DNA of 64,000 nucleotides from Alphaproteobacteria bacterium (GTDB lineage: Bacteria; Pseudomonadota; Alphaproteobacteria; Micropepsales; Micropepsaceae), in contig JAGWMG010000001.1 in NCBI GenBank assembly GCA_028871795.1, positions 186,001 through 250,000 on the forward strand, read 5' to 3'. Every line of letters starts with the position of its first letter. Positions within the stretch are counted from its first letter, which is position 1. This document shows positions 8,721 through 17,731 of the stretch, one piece after another. The notes beneath the pieces are model-generated. The model saw nothing but the letters and a program-made list of their open reading frames with translations, had not been told where the DNA came from and did not search any database. Position numbers and translations under genes: made by a program.

Positions 8721-11700
8721 TCACGGAAGGTCCCGGGGCTCGGGCGCCTCCACGCGGCGCATGTCGGCTGCGGTCGCGGCAACCGTCGCTTCTCCGGCAC
8801 GCGCCAGCGCGGCGTTCAGGTCAGCCAGTGGTCCCGCTTTGGTCGCGTCCCAGTCGTGCCGCGCGGCACCGAGCTTCGCCACGGCATCCGTGACCGTCTG
8901 CTGTTGCGCTTCCGTCGGCGGCGCATCGGCGGATTCCAGCGCATTCTCGATATCGGTCAGCATGCCGGCTGCGCTTTCGAAAGTCGGGCTGCCTGCCGCG
9001 GGTTTTTCGCGAAGGCGGTCGGCCAGCGCCCGCACCCCGGCGGCGGATTTGCTTCCACCCTTCGGGAATCGTGCATCCAGCTGTTTGCGGATGGCCGTTT
9101 GCTCGCGATACCCGCTTGCGGCCTGCGTGAGCGCCGCGCCGATCTTCTGCGACAGCGCCAGCGATGCCGCAAGATCGGCAAGGCTCGCCGTGATGCGCGG
9201 GTCCTCGCCGATGTGGAGCGGCGCTGTGTAGCTCTTGCCGCCCGCCCGCAGCGTCACCGTATAGTCTCCCGGCAGCGCAAACGGGCCATCGGGATTGACC
9301 GGTGTGTCGCGACCCCAGACCGCGGCGATGCTGTAGCCGTAGCGGACGGCGTCGGGCCGCTCATAGCGCAGATTCCAAACGAAGCGATGCATGCCCGGCG
9401 TGGCAGCGAGCGCTTCGGGCGGGTGCGTCCAGGCCTCGGCGAAATAATGTTCGGCTCTGGGCACGCTTGGTTGCTGTGCGCTGGAGAAATGCCGCACGGC
9501 ACCCCCTGCCGCATCGCGAATCTCGAGCGTCACAGGGCCTACCGTGCCGAGCCAGTAGTCGATCACCGCGCCCGCGGGCGGATTTTCGCCCGCCGGAGTT
9601 TCCGGCGGCAGGGGAGTGTCCTTGTTGTTGTCGGGATGCACGCGCCAGGCGCTCTCAGGCTTGAAGAGATGAGCGGGTTCTTCGCCCATCCCTCCCGCGA
9701 TCTCGCGCAGCGGCTCCACGTCGTCCAGCACCCAGATGGCGCGACCCTCCGTCGCCGCAATCAAATCATCGCCGTGAACCAGAAGGTCCGTAACCCAGGC
9801 CGTGGGCAAATCCTGTTGCAGCGGCTGCCAGCGGCCGCCGTCGTCGAACGAGACGAAGACGCCTGCGTCGGTTCCGGCGTAGAGCAGCCCCGGCTTGACC
9901 AGATCGGCGCGCACGACGCTGACGAAATGATCGCGCGGCAGGCCGGTGTCCACCTCCTGCCAGGTCTGGCCGTAATCGTGCGTGCGCAGCACGTGCGGCT
10001 CGAAGCCGTCGATGCGGTGCGCGTCGACCGCGGCATAGGCCACGCCGTCCTCGAGCGTCGAAACGTCGATCGCGTAAACCTTCGCCCACAGTGGGATGGC
10101 GGGCGGCGTGACATCGCTCCAGTGCGTGCCGCCGTCGCGCGTCAACTGGATCAGTCCGTCGTCCGTGCCAATCCAGATTTCGTCGGCGTGGCGCGGCGAG
10201 AGTGCGATGGCGGAAATGACTCCGTAGCCGCAGGTCTTGGCCTCGATCGGCGTGACGTCGCCGTCGCAATTCTTGGCATCCGCCGTCTTGCCCGTGAGGT
10301 CGCCGCTGACGGCCTGCCAGCTCTTGCCACGATCCTGCGAGCGGAACAGCACCTGTGCGCCGAGATAAATCGCTGCCGGGCCGGTGCGCGATCCTTCCAG
10401 AGGCGTCATCCACATGAAATGATACTTGGTCAGCGTGGGGCGCTTGCCGTAGTTCTCCTGCGGCCAGGGCGACACATCCTCGACTTGTCCGGTGCGCCCG
10501 TCCCATTTGCTCACGCGCCCGCCGAGCCCCGAGCCGTAGACGATCATGGGATCCGCCGGGTCTGGAATATCGTAGTCGCGTTCGTCGCCTCCCACCGGAT
10601 GCCAGTCGCGGAGAGTGAGTTCGCCGTAGTCGCTGCGGCTGGCGATGGCGACCGTGCCGCTGTCCTGTTGTCCCGAATAGATCCAATATGGAAACCGGTC
10701 GTCCGCCGCGAGGTGATAGAACTGTCCCGTCGGCTGGTTGTACCAACTCGACCAGGTCGCACCGCCGTTCACGCTCACCACCGCGCCTTGGTCCGAACCG
10801 GTGATCATGTGATCGGGGTGAAGCGGATTGATCCAGACTTGATGGTAGTCGTCGCCGCCCGGCGCGCCTTTGATGATTTCGCACGTCTTGCCGCCCTGCG
10901 TGCAGCGGCGGATCGACTGGCCGACGGTATAGACAACGCCGGGGTCGTTCGGCGCCACGGCAAGGCGGCTGAAGTACCAGTTGGCGACGGCCTTGGCGTC
11001 GTTCACATGCAGCCAATGCGCGCCGCCGTCGTCCGAACGGTACAGTCCGCCGGCTTGCCTGGAATCCGCTGACGCGTAGACCCGCGTGCCTTTGGCCGTG
11101 TGGATGACCGCAAGCCCAATCCGCCCCAGCGCGGCTTTGGGCCATCCGCCGCCGGACAGCCTGCGCCAGCGCACACCGCCGTCGGTCGACTTGTAGATCG
11201 CGCTGCCGGGACCGACGATCGGCGAGAAATAGCTGAGCCAAGGATACTGATGGGCCTCCCACGCGGCGGCGAAGACGATCTTCGGATTCTTCGGATCGCT
11301 CGCGATGTCGACGACACCGGTCCAGTCGTTGATCTTCAGCACGTGCGACCATGTCTTGCCGCCGTCGGTGGAGCGGTAGAGGCCGCGGTCGGGACTCGGT
11401 CCGAAGAAATGGCCCTGCGCACCGACCAGCACGACATTCGGATTTTTCGGATCGACCCAGATTCGTCCGATATGGCGCGTGTTGCCGAGACCAAGCGGCA
11501 CCCAATTGGCGCCGCCGTCGGTCGATTTGAACACGCCCAACCCGGTGCCGACGTCATAACGCGGCGCTGCTTGTCCGGTGCCGACATAGATCACGTTTGG
11601 GTTGGACGGCGCGACAGCCAGCGCACCGACTGCAGCGGCCGGGCCATGCTCGAACAAGGGATGCCAGGTACGACCCGCGTCTTCGGTCTTCCACACGCCA

Positions 11701-11906
11701 CCTCCGGCACCGCCAAAGTAGAACGTGTCCGGCTTGCGGGGCACGCCCGCCACCGTGGTCGCCCATCCTCCGCGGAATGGTCCGATCTGGCGCCAGTGCA
11801 GGCCGGCATAAAGCGCGGCGCCCGGAGTTGGTCGCGCATCCGCAAGCGGCGCCGCCAGAAGGAAGAACGCCGCACTGCCGGAAATCACTGCTCTGACCAC
11901 ACCCAC
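8721..11906 (-). CDS. Large secreted BNR/Asp-box (sortilin-like) beta-propeller protein
   Basis: The roughly 1061-residue exported protein is built from repeated Asp-box motifs (S/T-x-D-x-G-x-x-W), for example STDGGANW, STDGGKTW, STDGGVRW, SDDGGAHW, TRDGGTHW and TEDAGRTW. These form two sialidase/VPS10-like propellers over about residues 50-750. A beta-sandwich-like region and a helical Ala-rich tail follow. Proteins of this kind are often annotated as glycosyl hydrolases, but no catalytic residues can be assigned. The GTG at 11906 is preferred because AGGGGAG lies about 6 bases upstream and it starts a signal peptide ending near PLADA. A TTG at 11951 would give a longer, less likely form. 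Confidence 0.8.
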   Translation of the reverse strand: MGVVRAVISGSAAFFLLAAPLADARPTPGAALYAGLHWRQIGPFRGGWATTVAGVPRKPDTFYFGGAGGGVWKTEDAGRTWHPLFEHGPAAAVGALAVAPSNPNVIYVGTGQAAPRYDVGTGLGVFKSTDGGANWVPLGLGNTRHIGRIWVDPKNPNVVLVGAQGHFFGPSPDRGLYRSTDGGKTWSHVLKINDWTGVVDIASDPKNPKIVFAAAWEAHQYPWLSYFSPIVGPGSAIYKSTDGGVRWRRLSGGGWPKAALGRIGLAVIHTAKGTRVYASADSRQAGGLYRSDDGGAHWLHVNDAKAVANWYFSRLAVAPNDPGVVYTVGQSIRRCTQGGKTCEIIKGAPGGDDYHQVWINPLHPDHMITGSDQGAVVSVNGGATWSSWYNQPTGQFYHLAADDRFPYWIYSGQQDSGTVAIASRSDYGELTLRDWHPVGGDERDYDIPDPADPMIVYGSGLGGRVSKWDGRTGQVEDVSPWPQENYGKRPTLTKYHFMWMTPLEGSRTGPAAIYLGAQVLFRSQDRGKSWQAVSGDLTGKTADAKNCDGDVTPIEAKTCGYGVISAIALSPRHADEIWIGTDDGLIQLTRDGGTHWSDVTPPAIPLWAKVYAIDVSTLEDGVAYAAVDAHRIDGFEPHVLRTHDYGQTWQEVDTGLPRDHFVSVVRADLVKPGLLYAGTDAGVFVSFDDGGRWQPLQQDLPTAWVTDLLVHGDDLIAATEGRAIWVLDDVEPLREIAGGMGEEPAHLFKPESAWRVHPDNNKDTPLPPETPAGENPPAGAVIDYWLGTVGPVTLEIRDAAGGAVRHFSSAQQPSVPRAEHYFAEAWTHPPEALAATPGMHRFVWNLRYERPDAVRYGYSIAAVWGRDTPVNPDGPFALPGDYTVTLRAGGKSYTAPLHIGEDPRITASLADLAASLALSQKIGAALTQAASGYREQTAIRKQLDARFPKGGSKSAAGVRALADRLREKPAAGSPTFESAAGMLTDIENALESADAPPTEAQQQTVTDAVAKLGAARHDWDATKAGPLADLNAALARAGEATVAATAADMRRVEAPEPRDLP

Positions 11907-12127
11907 ATCCGACTCCCCTGTTGAAGGCGCGCACGCTAATCCATTCGGCAACGCTGCGCCAAGCTGCCTTACTCCTCAAAGATTCAAGGCCGCGGCGGGC
12001 GCGAGATGCAAGAATAGGGCGATTCCAAGAAGCGTCAGCATCGCCGCGAGCGCAGAAACAAAGTCCGCCCGATCGAAGCAGACTGATCGTCAACTCGGGG
12101 CCTCCCACGAGTGCGGCCGCCTTGCTT

Positions 12128-12979
12128 TCATGGTTGCGCGGCCGCCGTCTGCGCATAGGCGTCGTCGAGCAGCCGGGTCATCGCCTCGTCGCGCCGCTCG
12201 CGCGTCAGGCCGCCCATGATCACAGCGATGAGCCGCGTCTTGCCGCGCAGCGCAGTGGTCACGATGTTGTAGCCGGAAGCGTCGACATAGCCCGTCTTCA
12301 TCCCGTCCACGCCGGGGTAGTCGCCGATTAGGGCATCGTGCGTGCTGTATTCGTTGCCGCGCCAAGTCATCGACCGTGTGCTGAAATAGGGGAAGTATTG
12401 CGGGAAGTCACGGATCACACGGCGCGCCAGGATGACAAGGTCGTCCGCCGTCGTGATCTGCTGGTCGTCCGGAAGGCCCGTCGCATTGTGATAGAAGGTG
12501 TGGTTCATGCCGAACGCCCGCGCCTTTGCGTTCATCAGGGCGACGAAACCGGGCTCGCTACCGCCGACGGCCTCGGCCACGGCAACGGTCACGTCGTTGG
12601 CCGACTGGACGATCATCGCCTTGATCGCTGTCTCGACGGTGATGGTCGAACCCGCCCGCAGGCGCAAATGCGCCCGCGGCTGCGACGCGGCATAGGCCGA
12701 CACCAAAAGCTCCGTCTGCAGCGTGAGCTTGTGCGCGCGCAGGGTCTCGAACAGCAGATAAAGCGTCATAAGCTTGGTCAGCGATGCCGGATGACGCGGC
12801 GCGGCGTCGTTGCGGGCGTAAATCACCTTGCCGGAGGCCGCCTCGACGACAAGCGCCGCGTCGAGATCGGGGTCCGTCAGAAGGCGCCGCCGGCGCGCTG
12901 CGGCCGGACCGGCCAAGCCCAGCGAAAAGCCTGCCGCCAGCAGGCCACGCACACACCCTCTGCGATCCATCCCCCGCAT
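12128..12979 (-). CDS. D-alanyl-D-alanine carboxypeptidase (penicillin-binding protein, S11 family)
   Basis: The 283-residue serine peptidase trims the terminal D-Ala from peptidoglycan stem peptides in the periplasm. All three penicillin-binding motifs are present: SLTK (Ser66-Lys69), SAN (126-128) and KTG (228-230). An export signal with an RR-containing basic end and hydrophobic core (about residues 8-28) precedes the domain. The protein stops soon after the KTG domain, so the C-terminal domain of longer DacA-type enzymes is missing. The start at 12979 is favoured; ATG 12970 is possible. Confidence 0.9.
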   Translation of the reverse strand: MRGMDRRGCVRGLLAAGFSLGLAGPAAARRRRLLTDPDLDAALVVEAASGKVIYARNDAAPRHPASLTKLMTLYLLFETLRAHKLTLQTELLVSAYAASQPRAHLRLRAGSTITVETAIKAMIVQSANDVTVAVAEAVGGSEPGFVALMNAKARAFGMNHTFYHNATGLPDDQQITTADDLVILARRVIRDFPQYFPYFSTRSMTWRGNEYSTHDALIGDYPGVDGMKTGYVDASGYNIVTTALRGKTRLIAVIMGGLTRERRDEAMTRLLDDAYAQTAAAQP

Positions 12980-13177
12980 GCAGCGCCACCCCCGCTGGAA
13001 GCATACAGCACGCCCGCACGGTATTCCAAGACGTTGCCGGCACAGCGAACCTGACGGGACAAACGGCGGGCGTGGCCGCGGGCTCACTCCGAAAACGGTG
13101 CGGCGGCGAGGCGCTTTCCGTCTGGAAACACGATGCACACATTTCCGCGCCAACACCGAACCTGTCGCGCATCCCGG

Positions 13178-14566
13178 TTACAGTTCGAACGCTTGGTTCA
13201 ATTCAGGCATGTCGACACGGCAGTCGCTCAAGCAGGCTGCGAAGCTACGCATTGTCTTTTCTTCGCCATGAACCAGAAAGGTGCGGTCTGCGCCGGTTTC
13301 CTTATGCCAATTCAGCAATTGGACCTGGTCCGCGTGGGCGGAGAACCCGTTGATCGTCCATATGCGGGCCCGTACCGGGACCTTTTCGCCAAAGATGTCC
13401 ACCTCCTTGGCGCCGTCGATGATGCGGCGCGCGAGAGTGCCGTTGGCGGCGTATCCGACGAACACGACGCTCGATTCCGGACGCCAAAGGTTGTGCTTCA
13501 AATGGTGCCGCACGCGGCCGCCGGTGCACATGCCGGAACCGGCCATGATGATCGCGCCGGACCGGATGTTGTTCAGCGTCATGGACTCGGCGTGCTCGCG
13601 CGTAAACTGCAATCCCGGAAAATGAAACGGATCATGCCCGTTCCGGATGCGATCTGCGATGTCCGGCTGCAAATCGTCGAGATTGCGCTCCATGACCTCG
13701 GTGGCGGAGATCGCCATCGGCGAGTCCACAAAGACCTTGGTCGACGGCAGCAGCCGATTGCTGTCGATACCCTGGCTGATGACATAAAGCAGTTCCTGCG
13801 CCCGCTCCAGCGCGAAGGTCGGCACGACGACGTTGCCGCCGCGCATGAACGTATCCGTGACGGCCTCGTAGAATTCCTCGATCGAAGGCCCCAGGGGTTT
13901 GTGCTGCCGGTCGCCGTAGGTGGTCTCCATCACCACATTGTCCGCGTGCGGCGGCTTTGCAGGACCGGCCAGCAATAGACCGGCAGGCTTGCCGAGATCG
14001 CCCGAGAACAGCACGGTCGATTGCCGCGACTTTTCCGAGAGTTCCAGAAAGACGCTGGCCGAACCCAGGATGTGACCGGCGTTGATGAAGGTCGCACGCA
14101 CGCCGCCGGCGAGATCGACCGGCTGGTTGTAGGTGACCTTTCTTCCGAAGCTGTCAAGGCAGTGCAAGGCATCGGGTACCGTGTAGAGCGGTGCCACGGG
14201 ATGCGCGCTCGCAAGGTGATGTGCGCCTGCGCGCGACCGGTAGCGCGCATCTTCTTCCTGCAGGTTCGCGGCATCGAGCATGACCAGCTTGGCCAGCTCC
14301 GCCGTGGCCGCGGTCGTGATGATCTCGCCGCGGAATCCCCTCTTGGCGAGCAGCGGCAGCCGGCCGCAATGATCCAGATGGGCATGGGTCAGAAGGACAT
14401 AGTCGACACCCGCCGCATCGAATCCGAACGGGTGTGAGTTCTCTTCGTCCAGTTCGCGGCTGCCCTGGTGCAGCCCGCAATCGATCAGAAGACGCTTCCC
14501 GGCACACTCGACCATGTGGCACGAGCCGGTGACGTCGCGGTCGGCGCCGTAAAAGGACAATTTCAA
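13178..14566 (-). CDS. Metallo-beta-lactamase fold beta-CASP RNA nuclease-like protein
   Basis: The 462-residue protein has the dinuclear zinc signature HAHLDH (residues 61-66), a beta-CASP region and the C-terminal RNA-specificity segment with SGMCTGGR and GFSAHADQ. Related proteins (CPSF73-like, KH-less archaeal/bacterial type) cleave RNA. The start is a TTG at 14566 with GGAGG 6 bases upstream; no ATG or GTG fits the conserved N-terminus (LSFYGADRDVTGS). It lies 28 bases downstream of the LOG-family gene on the same strand, so they are probably one transcript. Confidence 0.87.
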   Translation of the reverse strand: MKLSFYGADRDVTGSCHMVECAGKRLLIDCGLHQGSRELDEENSHPFGFDAAGVDYVLLTHAHLDHCGRLPLLAKRGFRGEIITTAATAELAKLVMLDAANLQEEDARYRSRAGAHHLASAHPVAPLYTVPDALHCLDSFGRKVTYNQPVDLAGGVRATFINAGHILGSASVFLELSEKSRQSTVLFSGDLGKPAGLLLAGPAKPPHADNVVMETTYGDRQHKPLGPSIEEFYEAVTDTFMRGGNVVVPTFALERAQELLYVISQGIDSNRLLPSTKVFVDSPMAISATEVMERNLDDLQPDIADRIRNGHDPFHFPGLQFTREHAESMTLNNIRSGAIIMAGSGMCTGGRVRHHLKHNLWRPESSVVFVGYAANGTLARRIIDGAKEVDIFGEKVPVRARIWTINGFSAHADQVQLLNWHKETGADRTFLVHGEEKTMRSFAACLSDCRVDMPELNQAFEL

Positions 14567-14594
14567 GGCAAGCCTCCTGCTGCGTGGCGATTGG

Positions 14595-15563
14595 TTATGC
14601 GCCGGCCAAAGATTCGCCGCTCGCGTCAAACCAACGCAAGATGCTGTCCCATGCCTCCTGGGCTGTTTCGGCGAACCACAACAATTCGCGGTCTTCCGGG
14701 TCAATCACACCTTCGTCGACCAGGAAGTCCAGATCCACGGCGCGACGCCAGTAGTCTTCACCCACTAGGACAATAGGGATCGGTTTCATCTTGCGTGTCT
14801 GGACGAGCGTGAGCGCTTCAAACAGCTCATCGAAGGTGCCGTACCCTCCGGGAAAAGCGACCAGCGCTCTGGCTCTTAGGAGGAAATGAAGCTTGCGTAT
14901 CGCGAAGTAGTGAAAGTTGAAGCAAAGCTCGGGCGTGATGTAGGGATTGGGGTACTGCTCATGCGGCAAGCTGATATTGAAGCCGATGGAATTGTCTTTG
15001 GCGTCGAAGGCGCCGCGATTGGCGGCCTCCATGACCCCCGGCCCGCCGCCCGTCACGATGGTGCAGTGCGGCCCCACGGCGGTCCTGTTCGCCGTGCTCA
15101 CGAGACGGCCGAACTCGCGAGCCACATCGTAATACCGGCTTTTCGCGAGAACGCGCTCGGCGACCGCCAAGCGGCGCACCAGATCCTTGTTATTGGCGTC
15201 ACCCGCCAACGATGCCTTTAATGTGTCTACCTTTCGCTGTGCCGCAGCCGGCTCGGAGATTCGCGTGCTTCCAAAGACCACGATCGTGTGACGGATGCCG
15301 TGCTTTTCCAGCAGGAGCTCAGGTTTCAGATAGTCGATCTGCAGACGGACGCCTCGAATGGGAGCCTCCGCCAGGAATTTGAGATCCATGTCGGCCCTGC
15401 AATAGCCGGGGCTTTCAAGGATTGCCTTGATACGCGCGGGAGCATCAGGGTCTTCGGCGGGAGGCTTGGGATGCTGGGAGGGCAACGGCTCACGTCTGTT
15501 CACCGGATCAGCGGCCGGCGGAATCGGCTTTTTGTCAGAGATTGGCATGGTTTGCTTCACCAT
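14595..15563 (-). CDS. LOG-family (TIGR00730-type) nucleotide-processing protein
   Basis: The 322-residue Rossmann-like protein carries the signature PGGYGTFDELFE and the upstream TGGGPGVMEAANRGA motif. These form the active site of LOG-type phosphoribohydrolases, which release the base from nucleoside 5'-monophosphates. It has an extended N-terminal region of about 110 residues, Pro-rich at its start, which plain LOG proteins lack. Substrate is unknown. ATG 15563 is used; ATG 15548 is an alternative. It is upstream of the beta-CASP gene and downstream of the PPi-phosphofructokinase gene, all on the minus strand. Confidence 0.85.
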   Translation of the reverse strand: MVKQTMPISDKKPIPPAADPVNRREPLPSQHPKPPAEDPDAPARIKAILESPGYCRADMDLKFLAEAPIRGVRLQIDYLKPELLLEKHGIRHTIVVFGSTRISEPAAAQRKVDTLKASLAGDANNKDLVRRLAVAERVLAKSRYYDVAREFGRLVSTANRTAVGPHCTIVTGGGPGVMEAANRGAFDAKDNSIGFNISLPHEQYPNPYITPELCFNFHYFAIRKLHFLLRARALVAFPGGYGTFDELFEALTLVQTRKMKPIPIVLVGEDYWRRAVDLDFLVDEGVIDPEDRELLWFAETAQEAWDSILRWFDASGESLAGA

Positions 15564-15763
15564 CGTGTTGACCCATCCGAGTGCGTCATCTGCACATCAA
15601 CCCGCATCATATTGCCATGGCCTTTGAAGAGATCCGGAGCAAGGTGACTGATCGACTGCGCACTGCGCCGTTTCTGTTGGACGTGGCGCATGTACTCCAT
15701 GCGAAGAGTACCCGGTGAGCTAGGGATTTCAGTATGGGCTAGCGGGCATAGAGCGGGTAATCC

Positions 15764-16987
15764 TCAACTTGCGGTCAGGATCTTCGGAACGGCGTTGCGC
15801 CGCAGACGGTGGGCGTCGGGCATCCCTTTGCCGAGCAGCGGCCGTAGGTACAGGCGGAAGGCGTCGGTCACGTCGGTGCCCGAGGCAGTGATGAACTCAT
15901 CTGGCATCGTCCGGGTCTTGCCGGCCACTTCCTCAAGAGCCGAGAGTTCGTAACTCACCGAATAGAAGCCGGTACGGTGGATGGTGACCGAACCGTCGCG
16001 CTCGCCCCACATAGCGTACTGCACCGCCTTTTCGCCGACCTCACGCGCCTCGCGTTGGTCGACGTCGGAAACGCAGCCGATGAAACTGCGCTGGGCGTAG
16101 CCAAAGGTATCTCCGCGCACCCGATTGTAACGGAGCTTGTCTTTGACGATCTTGCTCAGTAAGTCGGCAAGTGCGCCCCCGCCCAATTCGACGTTACCGT
16201 GAGCGTCCTTCTTGACCTGCGCGACAAGACTGTTGGCGATAGGCCTCTGGTGAATGTCTGAAATGCCTTCGGACACCGCTACCACGCAACGACCGTATCG
16301 CTCCATATTGGCCTTGACGTCGGTGAGGAAGCTATCGAAGTCGAACGGTCGCTCAGGCATGTAGATCAGATGCGGGCCGTCATCCGGGAATGTCTTGCCG
16401 AGCGCCGCGGCGGCGGTCAGGAACCCGGCGTGACGACCCATCACCACGCCAATATACACGCCCGGCAGAGCCCAGTTGTCGAGGTTGGCGCCCATGAACG
16501 TCTGAGCGACGAAACGAGCCGCCGTCGGAAAGCCCGGTGTATGGTCGTTGACCGTCAGGTCGTTGTCGATGGTCTTGGGGATGTGGATGCAGCGCATCGG
16601 GTAGTTGGCGGCGCGCGCCTGCTCGGAGACGATCCGCACGGTATCCGCACTGTCGTTGCCGCCGATGTAGAAGAAGCAACTGATTCCGTGCGCCCGCACG
16701 GCACGGAAAATATCCAGGCAGTACTTGAGGTCCGGTTTGTCGCGGGTCGAGCCGAGCGCCGACGAGGGGGTTTCGGCCACCATCTCCAGATTGTGAGTGG
16801 TTTCCTGGGTTAAGTCGACAAAGTCTTCGTTGACGATCCCGCGAACCCCATGGAACGCACCATAGACCTTCTCGACACAGTGGAACTTGCGGGCTTCGAG
16901 GACCACGCCAACCATCGACTGGTTGATGACTGCGGTAGGCCCACCGCCTTGGGCGACCAGGACCTTGGAGAAACTAGGGTTGGACAC
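15764..16987 (-). CDS. pfp: Pyrophosphate-dependent 6-phosphofructokinase
   Basis: The 407-residue protein phosphorylates fructose 6-phosphate reversibly, using pyrophosphate rather than ATP. The PPi type is read from two positions. Asp112 in IGGNDSADT replaces the Gly of ATP enzymes, and Lys138 in PKTIDND replaces the second specificity Gly. The catalytic TIDND segment, MGRHAG and the PE-R motif (MPERPF) are present. The length fits alphaproteobacterial PPi enzymes. It permits reversible glycolytic flux, which suits the xylose and glycogen genes elsewhere in the window. A 200-base gap separates it from the LOG gene. Confidence 0.9.
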   Translation of the reverse strand: MSNPSFSKVLVAQGGGPTAVINQSMVGVVLEARKFHCVEKVYGAFHGVRGIVNEDFVDLTQETTHNLEMVAETPSSALGSTRDKPDLKYCLDIFRAVRAHGISCFFYIGGNDSADTVRIVSEQARAANYPMRCIHIPKTIDNDLTVNDHTPGFPTAARFVAQTFMGANLDNWALPGVYIGVVMGRHAGFLTAAAALGKTFPDDGPHLIYMPERPFDFDSFLTDVKANMERYGRCVVAVSEGISDIHQRPIANSLVAQVKKDAHGNVELGGGALADLLSKIVKDKLRYNRVRGDTFGYAQRSFIGCVSDVDQREAREVGEKAVQYAMWGERDGSVTIHRTGFYSVSYELSALEEVAGKTRTMPDEFITASGTDVTDAFRLYLRPLLGKGMPDAHRLRRNAVPKILTAS

Positions 16988-17731
16988 GACGGGCCTCTTT
17001 GGATTGTGGATTTGTGCTGAACCTATGGCGGGGTTGGATTATCGCCTTCTCGCCGTAGGGTTTGATGATCTGGTTAGCGCTGCGTCAGATGTCGATGTCT
17101 TCCATGCTGGGAGACTAACGGAACTTTGACCGTAATACATGGCCGCGGGCTAATTCATAGGTTCGCTGGCGCGGGACCGGGCCTTCATTAGCTCTTTTAT
17201 CGCCATGCAATTTGATAAGCAGCCTCGCCATCGTTCGGCTGTCGACGTGTTTCATGTCTCTGAGTCATCAAGTCCCGAGACCCCACTGGCTCACTTCTGC
17301 ACTTGCGACTAATTCGCGCATGGTTCGATTGCGAACTGGCGTGCAGAGACGCCGAAGAGGGAAAGTTCGGCGTCTTCAGCCCGCACGTCTCCGTTTTCCG
17401 GAGATGCGACTCCTGGTTTGGAATCAAAATGGGGATGGCGAGTTTGTACGCGACCGGTCGCGTGCACTCGAATTCTGCTCCCGCGCAAAAACAATAGGGA
17501 AAACGTTGGCAGCGAGTCTCTTCCGGGCTGAGTGCCCGAACGCGCACTGACCTCATGTGGCGGCGGCTTCCGCCAAGCCTGAACGAAATGCCGGAGGCGT
17601 CGCGTCCGCCTGTTGAGCCTGGGTCACAGATTGCGGCAACTTCCATCCGCGAAGTCGACCTCTAAAATGAGCCATATCTCGGCACGCATTGTCCCCAAAG
17701 CGAACAATAGTCTGCGATCTCTTTAGATACC
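16988..17731. other. 744-base region without a convincing gene
   Basis: Short open frames exist on both strands (up to about 150 codons on the minus strand), but none has a recognisable domain or clear ribosome binding site. The stretch is less GC-rich than its surroundings. I see no tRNA-like fold or repeat. It may hold decayed coding sequence plus the promoter of pfp. Confidence 0.45.

Noticed and set aside
8564-8800. Small minus-strand frame with a hydrophobic stretch just after tRNA-Arg
   Set aside because: It overlaps the end of the BNR gene, has low-complexity Arg/Pro start and no good start site for the hydrophobic part.
14595-15563. LOG-family gene as part of the SLOG/TIR module
   Set aside because: It is about 8 kb away with unrelated genes between, and is coupled to the beta-CASP gene instead.
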